Source of the DNA: Chloroflexota bacterium
GTDB taxonomy: Bacteria; Chloroflexota; Chloroflexia; QHBQ01; JADMIH01
Length of the DNA: 64,000 nt
Direction: 5' to 3'
Assembly (NCBI GenBank): GCA_015478675.1
Contig: JADMIH010000002.1
Coordinates: 1-64,000 of the forward strand
Shown here: positions 49,450 through 58,464 of the stretch, in pieces
How the letters are laid out: every line of letters starts with the position of its first letter
Numbering within the stretch: the stretch's first letter is position 1
Made by a program: the position numbers and the translations under genes
The notes under the pieces: model-generated
Database searches by the model: none
Seen by the model: the letters and a program-made list of their open reading frames with translations, nothing else
Told to the model about the DNA's origin: nothing

Positions 49450-50466
49450 TTAGGGCTGAGGTACGGGATGCGTAGGTGGTGCCCCTGGCAACTGGTTGAT
49501 GTCGAGTGATGGGGTTGCCACACCAACTTCTGGGCCAGCGCCATAACCGGAGAGAGTATAGTCTTCGGTGCCGCGAATGAGCCAGCGTTTCGCGCCTTGC
49601 TCATCTCCGAGCAGAACCAGGGTAAGGCCGGGCCTGTTCTGAATGAAGACCTCAATCTGCTGGCGATCGATCTGCACAGGTTTCTCCAGCCGAAAGTGTC
49701 GTACTGCTCCTCCGGACATCCGTACTAGAGCCTCCTTTTCGCCATCCTGTGCCTGGCCGAGTCCCTGGAACAACTGCATGTTAGCGCCGAGCGCGGGTAT
49801 TCCAAAGCTCCAGTTGATCACAGTGCCTCCGATCCAGGAGGCAGTGCCTTCGGTTTTCTGGTAACTCCATCGCCCGGCCTGCATAGCCGATGGGTAGACT
49901 CGGAAAGGCACCCCATCCAACTCCAGGGTCTCCGGATACACGGGAGGGAGCTTCTGCTTGTAGTCTGAGCCCACAACGATGCCCGACGCGGCCCAGACGG
50001 CAGTAGCCTGCGCCATAGCAGTCTGCGTCGCCTCGGCTGCCAGTGTTTCAGTCAGGGCAGCTGCGGCCATGGCGGTGGCCGTCGCGGATGTTCCCGATGC
50101 AGCAGAAACCCCGCTAGTACCTCGATTGCTGCCCATCATTGAAAAGAAGGCAAACAGCACGGCAACGGCTATGAGCGCGCCGCCAGCCGCGAAACCGTAG
50201 TTCCGTGCGGGGGCGGGACGTACCGCAAGCATCGCCTCGTCGGAGGTCCAGTCCACGTCCACCCTGGGCGATATGATGTGCATAGAGCCGTCCTCGGGGA
50301 AGGAGCCCTGTTCAGCTCTACGTATCAGCTCGTTGAGTAGTGCAAGTTCTTCCTCGTCGGTGCGCACTCCTTTGCTCGACAGTATGCCGTGGTACACCTC
50401 GTCGAACTCTCGGTCCAGGTCATCGCCGATAGCCTGCCCTGCGGGTCTGTATTGTCGCGTGAACAT
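49450..50466 (-). CDS. Membrane protein with sortase-like C-terminal domain
   Basis: 338 residues. Residues ~90-110 form one membrane helix, then an Ala/Thr-rich linker, then a C-terminal domain (GTVINWSFGIPALGANMQLFQGLG, LTLVLLGDEQGAKRWLIRG). That last stretch resembles the LTLVTC...R signature of sortases, but Cys and His are absent (VLL for VTC; N for H), so transpeptidase activity is unlikely. GAGGAG upstream of the ATG. Upstream of the IS605 insertion in operon C. Confidence 0.5.
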   Translation of the reverse strand: MFTRQYRPAGQAIGDDLDREFDEVYHGILSSKGVRTDEEELALLNELIRRAEQGSFPEDGSMHIISPRVDVDWTSDEAMLAVRPAPARNYGFAAGGALIAVAVLFAFFSMMGSNRGTSGVSAASGTSATATAMAAAALTETLAAEATQTAMAQATAVWAASGIVVGSDYKQKLPPVYPETLELDGVPFRVYPSAMQAGRWSYQKTEGTASWIGGTVINWSFGIPALGANMQLFQGLGQAQDGEKEALVRMSGGAVRHFRLEKPVQIDRQQIEVFIQNRPGLTLVLLGDEQGAKRWLIRGTEDYTLSGYGAGPEVGVATPSLDINQLPGAPPTHPVPQP

Positions 50467-50748
50467 TTCCTTACTCCTCTGCTCCTCTGTACTCCTCAGA
50501 TCGTCCAGCCAGGGGCGAATCGTGTTGTTGAGCTCAGTTGCCGGGCGGCCTACTCGCTTTTATTTGTCGGGCATGCAGTTACAATCACGAGCGCGAGAGC
50601 CACGCCCCTTTAGGGGCTGTGGCTGAAGTGCCGTAGGTGCGAAAAGTGAAAGCCCACCAATAGTGTTGATAGGCCCACTAAATCGACACATCCGTGCTAT
50701 AATAGCGGCATTGAATACCACTACGATGAGCTCCGGGTACACCTGATT

Positions 50749-51108
50749 GTGTACCACCTGATATGGACGTCCAAACGCCGAAAGAAGGTGCTTCGCAATA
50801 GTGCTGCAGCGGATTGTAGGCGCATCATCCAGGAGGTTTGCGATGCCAGTGATTGGCGGATACTGGAGCTTGCGGTCATGCCTGATTACATCCACCTGTT
50901 TGTCAGAGTACGCCCAACAAAAAGCGCGGCGGATGTGGTCAATGCCGTCAAGGGGCGCACGTCGCACGACCTCAGAGAGAAGCACCCTCACCTGCTGAGG
51001 CTGCCTAGCTTGTGGACCAGAAGCTACGTCGCATCTACGGCAAGCAATATCTCCGCTGACACCATTGACACCATCCAAGGGTACATTGACGCACAAAAAG
51101 GTAGGTAG
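50749..51108 (+). CDS. tnpA: IS200/IS605 TnpA with altered HUH motif
   Basis: About 119 residues (GTG start at 50749; in-frame sequence reads on upstream as EYHYDELRVHLI without an ATG). The single-strand transposase fold is recognisable (VYHLIWTSKRRKKVLR, LELAVMPDYIHLFV). The HUH motif reads YIH: the first His is Tyr (TAC for CAC). The tyrosine nucleophile is present in TIQGYIDAQ. With the altered HUH motif it is likely inactive, perhaps as an old copy. Confidence 0.82.
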   Translation: MYHLIWTSKRRKKVLRNSAAADCRRIIQEVCDASDWRILELAVMPDYIHLFVRVRPTKSAADVVNAVKGRTSHDLREKHPHLLRLPSLWTRSYVASTASNISADTIDTIQGYIDAQKGR

Positions 51109-52245
51109 ATGCAAGAACGCCGAACGTACAAGTACAGACTTCTGCCAACCCGTCACCAGGCGACTGTGCTTCAACACCACCTGGACCTTTGCCGCGAGTT
51201 GTACAACGCCGCGCTCCAGCACAGGCGGGATGCCTATCGCATGGCGGGCAAGAGCATCAGCTTTGTCGAGCAATCCGCTGCCCTGCCGGAGTGTAAGGAT
51301 GTCCGACCGGACGTAGCTTCCGTATACAGCCAGGTGCTTCAGGATGTGCTCCATCGCGTTGACAAGACCTTCAAGGCGTTCTTTGCGCGTGGGGGCTGTG
51401 GGGGCTACCCACGCTTCAAGAGCAGAGACAGGTACAGTAGCCTCTGCTATCCTCAGTTGGGGTGGTCCTTGCACAACGACCGCCTGACACTTTCCAAGAT
51501 TGGCACTATCAGATTGAAGCTGCATCGTCCTATTTGTGGGAAGGTCAAGACAGTCACAATCAGGCGAGACGGCGGTCTCTGGTATGTTTGCTTCTCTGTG
51601 GAGTACGAGTTCAAGGCCCCCACACACCAGGGCAAGCCTGTAGGTGTAGATGTGGGATTGGAGCACTTTGCTAACCTGTCCAACGGAGGGCAGATAGCCA
51701 ATCCGCGCTATTTTCGCAAAGGACAGAAGCACCTGGCGAAGGTACAACACCAATTGGCGAGGCTTACCATGGGCAGTCCGCTCAGAAGAAAATACCGCAA
51801 GAGGGTCGTGTCTGCCCATCGCAAGGTCAGGCGACAACGTGCGGATTTTCTCCACAAGCTGTCTCGCAAACTGGTTCAGACGTATTCCCATGTTGTTGTA
51901 GAGAAGTTGAACGTCAAAGGGTTGGCGGGCGGAATGCTCGCCAAGTCTGTGAATGATGCAGGCTGGTCTGCTTTCATCAGTATGCTGAGGTACAAGGCGG
52001 AAGGTGCTGGTTCTCAGTTGGTGGAAGTGGACGCCCGTCTGACTTCGCAGACGTGCCCACAATGCGGTAGCATCCGAAAGAAGGGACTTTCGGAACGTTG
52101 GCATTCCTGTGTAGATTGTGGCTTTGAGTGTCATCGTGATATTGCCGCCGCTTTAGTCATTTTGAGACGAGGGCTATCGTCTCTGGGTATCCAGCCCCTG
52201 GATGCCGCCACCCTTCAGGGCGTGCGGAGTAGTCACTCACTTTGA
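51109..52245 (+). CDS. tnpB: TnpB RNA-guided nuclease
   Basis: 378 residues. RuvC Asp in GVDVGLE, Glu in VVVEKLNVKGLA, Asp in CHRDIAAA, with a zinc ribbon CPQCGS...CVDCG. The N-terminal HTH region (KYRLLPTRHQATVLQHHLDLCRELYNAAL) is standard. All catalytic residues are present, so unlike TnpA it may be active. The guide RNA would come from the 3' end and right end of the element (about 52100-52245). Confidence 0.93.
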   Translation: MQERRTYKYRLLPTRHQATVLQHHLDLCRELYNAALQHRRDAYRMAGKSISFVEQSAALPECKDVRPDVASVYSQVLQDVLHRVDKTFKAFFARGGCGGYPRFKSRDRYSSLCYPQLGWSLHNDRLTLSKIGTIRLKLHRPICGKVKTVTIRRDGGLWYVCFSVEYEFKAPTHQGKPVGVDVGLEHFANLSNGGQIANPRYFRKGQKHLAKVQHQLARLTMGSPLRRKYRKRVVSAHRKVRRQRADFLHKLSRKLVQTYSHVVVEKLNVKGLAGGMLAKSVNDAGWSAFISMLRYKAEGAGSQLVEVDARLTSQTCPQCGSIRKKGLSERWHSCVDCGFECHRDIAAALVILRRGLSSLGIQPLDAATLQGVRSSHSL

Positions 52246-52253
52246 CAGGCCAA

Positions 52254-53636
52254 TCAGGGGATGACAGCGGGCAGTGCGGGAGGAAGTACTCGCACCTCCA
52301 GATAGAGTCCTCCATCTTCCGAAGCGGACCACACGTCGGTTCGTTGCCTCGAAGCAGATGCCATCTCGAAAGGGTCTACCAGGTCCGACCAGTTGAGATC
52401 CGGGAGTGACACCCGTACGCGCCCCGCCCAGACCCACTCCAGACGAGCGTGCCCATTAGCGTTGGTACTCACGGTCTTCTGCACCGAGTTGGTGCGCACG
52501 TTCAGTAGCGCCACTCGCAGATCGTGCAAGCCCTCGCCTGGGTCGGGCGCGCCGTTCTGGTTTTGATCCAGGTAAGCGACCACATCGACGCTGGCAGGTA
52601 GACCCGGCGACCCCGGCTTGGGAGATGGTGATGGCGAAGGAGTTGGAGTGAAGGTGAGCGTTGGAGTAGCAGGTAGGGGTGTAGGAGGTGGCACGCGGGT
52701 ATTAGTCGGAACAGGTGCCGGTGGAGTTGGACGAGGAGTGGGTTGCTGTTTTGGGACTGGTACCTGGACAGGCTGCATCGGCCCGGAGCCCTGTCCATAG
52801 GGCCCAGCTGAATTTGAAGGTTGTACCGGCTGAACAGGTACAGATGCCGAAGGCGGCCCGAGATCTAGCACTGCGAAGGTGTAGGTGGCTCCTCGGGGGT
52901 TCTTGAGGGCGTAACGATAGTTGAATACCTCAGCTGCCATCTGACCGTCTGTGTCGACGCAGGCGTGGGCAGCGGCGAAGTATCCACCCTCTGCGGGCCC
53001 CATGCTCGGGTTGTATTCGGCCAGCAGTTTACGCCCCTCCTTCACAGGCGGGTACCACCAGATGCGGATGGCGTGCTGCACCTTCCATTTCCCCGTGAGC
53101 TGTTCGGCATTGCCATTGATGTCGCCGGTGAAGGCTCGGTAGCAGCGTCCCCTGGAGACATTCCATACATACCAATCCCGATCCTCACCAGGGGTGGGGT
53201 TCGGCGCGGGCTGAGTGCGAGGCAGCAGGTTCAGGCTGCGGTAAAGGGTGCCCGTCACAACCGGTGCGGGGCCAAGCAGGTCATCCGTGCCGTCGTTAGG
53301 CTCCATCTGGTCAGGCCAGGAACCATCACCCGCTCCCGCATAGATTACCGGCATACCTCCAAACTCTGTCGACGGCGTCAGTATCGGACGCGCGATGGGT
53401 GAAGGGGTAGGAGAGGCATCGCCGGCGTACGTTGTCCCGGGAGCCGCCAGAAACAGGGCGCTCAAGAACATACCCACAATTAGCAACGCTGGTATGCTCG
53501 CGGCACAGTGGCTCGTTGGCCGCCCCTTCGTATCTGCATCGGAATTGCGCATGGCGCTCACATCGCTAGAGATGATTGATTGCGTTGCTTCTGTATGCTT
53601 GATCACGGCAGGCGACAAATCTCTAGTTGATCTCAT
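52254..53636 (-). CDS. Secreted SdrB/CnaB-type protein
   Basis: 460 residues, ATG at 53636 with AGGAG 5-6 nt upstream overlapping the end of the VirB6-like gene. Hydrophobic segment at residues ~47-70 (PALLIVGMFLSALFLAAPG) is a signal peptide or anchor. Pro/Thr-rich linker (PTPSPSPSPKPG), then an SdrB-like domain (DQNQNGAPDPGEGLHDLRVALLN). Probably a surface-exposed component of the transfer machine. Confidence 0.68.
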   Translation of the reverse strand: MRSTRDLSPAVIKHTEATQSIISSDVSAMRNSDADTKGRPTSHCAASIPALLIVGMFLSALFLAAPGTTYAGDASPTPSPIARPILTPSTEFGGMPVIYAGAGDGSWPDQMEPNDGTDDLLGPAPVVTGTLYRSLNLLPRTQPAPNPTPGEDRDWYVWNVSRGRCYRAFTGDINGNAEQLTGKWKVQHAIRIWWYPPVKEGRKLLAEYNPSMGPAEGGYFAAAHACVDTDGQMAAEVFNYRYALKNPRGATYTFAVLDLGPPSASVPVQPVQPSNSAGPYGQGSGPMQPVQVPVPKQQPTPRPTPPAPVPTNTRVPPPTPLPATPTLTFTPTPSPSPSPKPGSPGLPASVDVVAYLDQNQNGAPDPGEGLHDLRVALLNVRTNSVQKTVSTNANGHARLEWVWAGRVRVSLPDLNWSDLVDPFEMASASRQRTDVWSASEDGGLYLEVRVLPPALPAVIP

Positions 53637-56600
53637 CAGCTTCTCCTGGCTCTTCGCCGTACTCTACCCCCTCAGCAAGCCATGTGGACTTTGGATGGGC
53701 CTTCAAATCCTGCCCGGCAGTAGTTGCGCCATCTACCCTGTTCTGACTTACAGAGCTGTTCGGCTTACTCGTTGGCCCTCTTGTTGGTCTCGGCGGACGG
53801 GGCTTTGGTTTACTCTGCTGGCCAAGCTTGACCTGTGGTGCGAGGTCAACCGCATTACCAGATCTCCCTGGTAGCTCATGTCCAGACACGTACGCACGAG
53901 CGTCTGCTGGCGTATCTTCTAAGGGGGCCTCTAGGGTAGCAGGCGTAGCTGTAAACATGGCTGGAGATACAGCAGGCTCAGGAGCAGGTACAGCACCGAC
54001 GGTGAATGGATGGGCCGAGTAGGTCTCAATAGGCACGGAGTAAAGCTCGTCGCTTATGGTCATGCCTTCGGCGAGCAACGTGCCCAGCGTCTCCTCAGCG
54101 CTCTCCCGTGACTTGTGGCCAGGCGTACCGGGAGGAGAGAGCCGAGATGCCTGTCGTAGCGTGTTAGTTCGCACCCTGTCCAGAGGCTGAAGCATGTCAG
54201 GTGGCACCCCCGCTGCACGCCACTGATTGTGTCGCTTTGTTTCATCCTTCTCCGGGATGCCTGCTATAACCCCTGCCATGTCGTGGGCGCTCGTCGCCAC
54301 GTCCAGAGTGGTGGACACATCTGTCGCTGACAGACCTACATAGCGTGCGATCTCGACGAAGCGCTTGATGGGCGCAGTGCTGGTACGGAGTGATGGCGTA
54401 CCCAGCTCTTCTGATACGGCCTGCACAGGGTCAGAAGCATCCAACAGGCTGGCCTCCACTATTGCTCCTTTGACCTGCGGCCAGGGCAGAGCGCGCTTCA
54501 GCCCCAACCCCGCAGATAGCATGAGCGCCATATCACCGGCGGGTATACCTTGATCGGCTTGCCCAGTGGTATCCAGGGAGCCAGGCGGCTGAATCTGTAG
54601 AGGGCCTCCCCGTGAGGAGACCAGGGACAGGACGGATGCTGCGCCTGGCGAACTCAGGTCCAGATAGCCGTTAGGCCCCACGAAGCTGTCGAGCACAGCC
54701 TGGGGGTCCTCAATACCCCCCATCCCACCTGCGCTCTCAGCTACCTCTCCGGTCGCCTCAAGAACCCGCAACATGCCATCGGGCGAAATTACGCCCTCCT
54801 GAAGCATGGTTGCGAAGCGCTGCCGATCATCGACAGACAGGTGGCTCAACTTACCCTGCAGAGCATTCGCATTCAAAGGCACTCCGCGAGCTACCCGGTC
54901 TGCCAGTTCCCGCACATCGGACAACACCTGGTGTCGCGCCTGGCCCTCGGCACCGGACCACATCGTCAGACCAGATGCTCGCCCGACTTTGTTTGCCGAT
55001 AATCCAGTAGGAGCTTCGCCGTCGGCAGGTTCCCAGGCCACCAGAAAGCCTGGGCGTTTCCTGGACTTCTGCACATGTTTGCCTTTCTGTAAGAGGCCAA
55101 GAATGTCTACGGTCGCCGGTATCAGATCGTAATGGCCGAGTCTGTGGTCATCCTCCAAGCGAGCGCCACTGTAGATCAACAGATAGCCATCTATCAGTGC
55201 GATCGCTCTGTTCTCGACCAGCACCGCATCATCAGCCGCAGCACGTACACTCAGGTCATTCGCCTTGAGCTTGAGCATGGTGGTTACGTAGGGCTCACTT
55301 TCTGAGTCTGTCCCCTCTCCAGTTGGCGAACTCCTCGTGTTGCTAATACCTCTGACAGAGACTGGCTGTATGCCGTTGTTGGCAACATTGCTTGATGGTG
55401 CAGATTGCCCGACACTACTTCCGCGAGCTTGTGGCTCCTGCCGGCTACTGGTTGATGCACTGGTGGCCGCGCTTGGGTTGGCGGCAGCACCGTTGTTGGT
55501 GGCGCTATTCGGGCCAGTAGCCTTTGAAGAAGTAGGCCCCCCGGAACGGACGGTCTCGTCGCTACTGCCATCAGCGTTGCCAGCGGATGTATTTGCGATG
55601 GCTGTGGAGGCACTTCCAGCTTGGTTGGGATTATTGCCGTCGCCCGCACGCAGGGATTTCCAGGGCCTTGAGTAACCTCGCCACGCCAGGCGCCCCATAC
55701 CTGCTGTGCGCATATCACTGCGATACTTCTGCCTGCTCTCCTCCAGGGAGGTCCACTCACGGACCTTTCTCACCGCCCACTCTCTCCTCTGGGGGGAGAC
55801 ATTCTTCTGCTCCATCAGGATGGCAGCAGCTTCGTCAGCATCCCGGTCCAAGCGCAGAGCGCGAGCAGTTTCCAGCTGGTAAGCATGTTCGTGCGCCATC
55901 TGGTGGTAGCTTTCAACTGCGCTGTAGCCGCGCTGTAACCCCGCCAGTGGAGAGCGACCCACCACCGCCCCTGCTCTCACCCTGGCGGCTTGGAGGGCAG
56001 CACTGCCCACTGCGCTCAAGCCACCGCCTCTGAGCCCGCCCTGGCGATGGAGCAGGGTCGCAGCTCCCACCAGGGCACCACCTCCCGTGGCTACGGCCGC
56101 GCCCGCCAGCGCCGCCATACCAGCAACTCGGCCTGCGGCAGCAAAGGGGTCTGTCTGCCTGACGCCCACGCCTGTGGCGGAACCCACAGCCGAACCGATG
56201 ACGTTGAGCGCCCCGGTTACTGTGCTTGCAGCCATGCCCACGAACTGGAACGAGAGGAGCATGGTGAGGGCAGATATGGCTATGAAGACCAGGGCGGTTC
56301 CTCTATCGGCGAAGATGATGAGCATCTGCACCAGGAACGCCAGCATGGTGGCCACCACGAAAGTTCGCACCACCAGGAAGAGATAGGCGCGCAGCACGGA
56401 GGCAGCTATGATTTCAGTCAGTGAGAAGAAAGCGAAGGGTATAGCGACGGGCAGCGAGATGAAGAGCACCATAGCGGCGATCGCAAAGAGCAAGAATATG
56501 ACGGCTTCGATGATCGAGAAGAAGGAGGGGAGTGTGCCTTCGAGGAGACGCATGACCCCATCTTTGGCGTTTCTGACCGATGCGGTGCGCTCTTCCTCGT

Positions 56601-57306
56601 TGCCGTCTCGCCAGGTGAAGTACCTCTCATACAGCGCCCGCGGGTAGCCACCGGTGTTCTGAGCGTCGGCCCGAGCGCCGGTGATGTCCCCTTCCTCAGC
56701 CCCTACGAAGGCAGCAGCGGCATCCAGGCCGTTGCAACCCGCCGGGCAATTGGAGCCGACCGCATTGCCGAACAGATGCGGCACGTACCCAGGCGTCTGG
56801 CCCGGTAGCCAGAAGTCACCGACAGTGTTTGGCACGACCTGGTTGTTATATCTATTGACCTCATTCTGGTAGTTGATCGTTGAGGCTATGAGATGAGCTT
56901 GTTCCTGCAACCCGAGCCTGGTGCTTTCCAGCCCCGCTACCATCCCCGGCCCTGCGGAGAAAATGATGACGGCTATGAAAAACCAGAGGATGACCTTGTT
57001 GAACTCGACTGCCTGGAACCTGCCGATCAAGGGACGAGCGATAAGGGTAAAGGCCAGTATGGTGAAGGCAAGCATGATACCCAGGTAGACCAGTTGCTTG
57101 AGTAGTTCGTTGCCCTGCAGCAACTGGGTCATGAGGATGCCCAGCAGGTTGTCTTGCCCACCGCCGCCGACGAGCAGCACCCGGAACCAGTGAAGCAGAC
57201 CGGCTATCATGAGCATCATTCGGTCGAGAGTCCACAGGATCCCACCGATCATATTCAGGATGTTGAATATGATGCCGTCGCGTATAGCGCCCAGATCAGG
57301 CCACAT
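53623..57306 (-). CDS. VirB6/TrbL-like polytopic transfer protein with long C-terminal tail
   Basis: 1227 residues. The first ~400 residues hold six to eight membrane helices (AFTILAFTLIARPLIG, VILWFFIAVIIFSAG, LLFAIAAMVLFISLPVAIPFAFF) typical of VirB6/TrbL channel components. The remaining ~800 residues are hydrophilic, with Ala/Gly- and Ser/Thr-rich linkers and acidic repeats, unusually long. AGGAGG upstream of the ATG. It is upstream of the SdrB-like gene with overlapping ends. Confidence 0.8.
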   Translation of the reverse strand: MWPDLGAIRDGIIFNILNMIGGILWTLDRMMLMIAGLLHWFRVLLVGGGGQDNLLGILMTQLLQGNELLKQLVYLGIMLAFTILAFTLIARPLIGRFQAVEFNKVILWFFIAVIIFSAGPGMVAGLESTRLGLQEQAHLIASTINYQNEVNRYNNQVVPNTVGDFWLPGQTPGYVPHLFGNAVGSNCPAGCNGLDAAAAFVGAEEGDITGARADAQNTGGYPRALYERYFTWRDGNEEERTASVRNAKDGVMRLLEGTLPSFFSIIEAVIFLLFAIAAMVLFISLPVAIPFAFFSLTEIIAASVLRAYLFLVVRTFVVATMLAFLVQMLIIFADRGTALVFIAISALTMLLSFQFVGMAASTVTGALNVIGSAVGSATGVGVRQTDPFAAAGRVAGMAALAGAAVATGGGALVGAATLLHRQGGLRGGGLSAVGSAALQAARVRAGAVVGRSPLAGLQRGYSAVESYHQMAHEHAYQLETARALRLDRDADEAAAILMEQKNVSPQRREWAVRKVREWTSLEESRQKYRSDMRTAGMGRLAWRGYSRPWKSLRAGDGNNPNQAGSASTAIANTSAGNADGSSDETVRSGGPTSSKATGPNSATNNGAAANPSAATSASTSSRQEPQARGSSVGQSAPSSNVANNGIQPVSVRGISNTRSSPTGEGTDSESEPYVTTMLKLKANDLSVRAAADDAVLVENRAIALIDGYLLIYSGARLEDDHRLGHYDLIPATVDILGLLQKGKHVQKSRKRPGFLVAWEPADGEAPTGLSANKVGRASGLTMWSGAEGQARHQVLSDVRELADRVARGVPLNANALQGKLSHLSVDDRQRFATMLQEGVISPDGMLRVLEATGEVAESAGGMGGIEDPQAVLDSFVGPNGYLDLSSPGAASVLSLVSSRGGPLQIQPPGSLDTTGQADQGIPAGDMALMLSAGLGLKRALPWPQVKGAIVEASLLDASDPVQAVSEELGTPSLRTSTAPIKRFVEIARYVGLSATDVSTTLDVATSAHDMAGVIAGIPEKDETKRHNQWRAAGVPPDMLQPLDRVRTNTLRQASRLSPPGTPGHKSRESAEETLGTLLAEGMTISDELYSVPIETYSAHPFTVGAVPAPEPAVSPAMFTATPATLEAPLEDTPADARAYVSGHELPGRSGNAVDLAPQVKLGQQSKPKPRPPRPTRGPTSKPNSSVSQNRVDGATTAGQDLKAHPKSTWLAEGVEYGEEPGEADEIN

Positions 57307-57372
57307 GTCGTCTAGCCCTCCTAAGATTCAGGGTCGCGCAGAGCACATAGCTGGCAGTACTTTGAGACATGA

Positions 57373-58443
57373 TCATTGTCGTATCCAATTCCGCCGACGT
57401 GACTCTTTGTCAACACGTGCAGGTGCATTCTGCTGCGAGGTGCGCCTTGTGGCCCATGCTATTGCCACCAGTCCGCCAATGACCAGGCCAGCGACCGCGA
57501 CCCACCAGGCGCTGATCAGGTGCGTGGAAGTCTGCACAGTCCTCTGTGAAGGCTGCTGGTCGGAACCAGGGACCACGTATGCGCCCGATGCATCAAAGGT
57601 CGATTCCTGGGTGCTGTCACCTGTACCGCTGCCGTCGCTGCTCGCCTGACGTACAACGCTCGGCGTTCCGACGGCCCCTACGGTTATGCTCGCAAGCGGA
57701 ATCGGAGGGGCATCGTTTGCGGCTGCCAGATCGATACCAGGTAGCCAGCCGCCTTGCCCGGAGGAGAACTCCAGGACGTAACGGCTCGTGGTCGGCCCCG
57801 CTCCTGGTTGTACAGGTTGCTGGCTGGGACCCCCTTCTTCGTTCAGAGCAGTTACCTGCTCGACGAAACCGCCTCCCTCGCGAGTACGACCCTGAGGATA
57901 GAGGCCCTGCAGGGAGGCCGGAACAACGGATGCTGTATCTTGTTGGTGGGTGACCTCGCCCTCAAATTGAAGGATCCACGTTCCTTCACCGAGCTGGTCA
58001 AAACGTACCAGTCCGCGCTGGTCGGTGGTCGCCTTTAGAGTGCCGGTGACGATGGGTGTGCAATCTACCTCAGGCGTCGACATGGGTGCGACGCCGCCAC
58101 CCTGTCCAGCGCTAGGGCCAAACTGGTTGGTCTCACGACCCGCCACATACAGTTCTGGCCCGCCCATAGCTGGCGACGCGGCGGTCAACACAACCTTTAC
58201 GCCCATGGCGGCCCTGCCATCAAGGAAGCGTAGCAGCACCGATCTGCTCTGGCCGCACATAGCACCTTCTGGGCTGTGTTGTGAGCCGCCTGCTTGCGCT
58301 GCTGCTCCTTGAGCAAACATCAAGCCGCTTACGCACAGTGTCATCAGGAGCACCACCAGGCTCTGCCATCTGCTAGCGAGCAGGCAACCAGAAGAGAGGG
58401 TATCCCGCTGCGCTTTTGAATGCCGTGTCCACTCGAGTCTCAT
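57373..58443 (-). CDS. Secreted membrane-anchored CnaB-like protein
   Basis: 356 residues. Signal sequence (SLVVLLMTLCVSGLMFAQGAAAQA), extracellular part with beta-sandwich-like segments (TDQRGLVRFDQLGEGTWILQFEG), C-terminal membrane helix (WWVAVAGLVIGGLVAIAWA) and basic tail. Good GGAGGAG before the ATG. Likely a surface-anchored component of the transfer machine; no firm family. Confidence 0.6.
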   Translation of the reverse strand: MRLEWTRHSKAQRDTLSSGCLLASRWQSLVVLLMTLCVSGLMFAQGAAAQAGGSQHSPEGAMCGQSRSVLLRFLDGRAAMGVKVVLTAASPAMGGPELYVAGRETNQFGPSAGQGGGVAPMSTPEVDCTPIVTGTLKATTDQRGLVRFDQLGEGTWILQFEGEVTHQQDTASVVPASLQGLYPQGRTREGGGFVEQVTALNEEGGPSQQPVQPGAGPTTSRYVLEFSSGQGGWLPGIDLAAANDAPPIPLASITVGAVGTPSVVRQASSDGSGTGDSTQESTFDASGAYVVPGSDQQPSQRTVQTSTHLISAWWVAVAGLVIGGLVAIAWATRRTSQQNAPARVDKESRRRNWIRQ

Positions 58444-58464
58444 ATCTCTCCTCCCGGCCAGTTA

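Larger units (their letters stand above)
50590..52245 (+). mobile_element. IS200/IS605-type element (tnpA-tnpB)
   Basis: Two ORFs, tnpA (50749-51108) and tnpB (51109-52245). Left-end hairpin GCCACGCCCC...GGGGCTGTGGC at 50599-50623 and right-end hairpin CCGC...CCC...GGG...GCGG at 52205-52227, the subterminal imperfect palindromes expected of this family. Inserted in operon C between 49450-50466 and 52254-53636, transcribed against the operon. Exact ends not resolved. Confidence 0.85.

Noticed and set aside
50560..52134. 524-codon minus-strand ORF
   Set aside because: It lies opposite tnpA and tnpB, which have clear motifs and ribosome sites; the antisense product has no recognisable domain.
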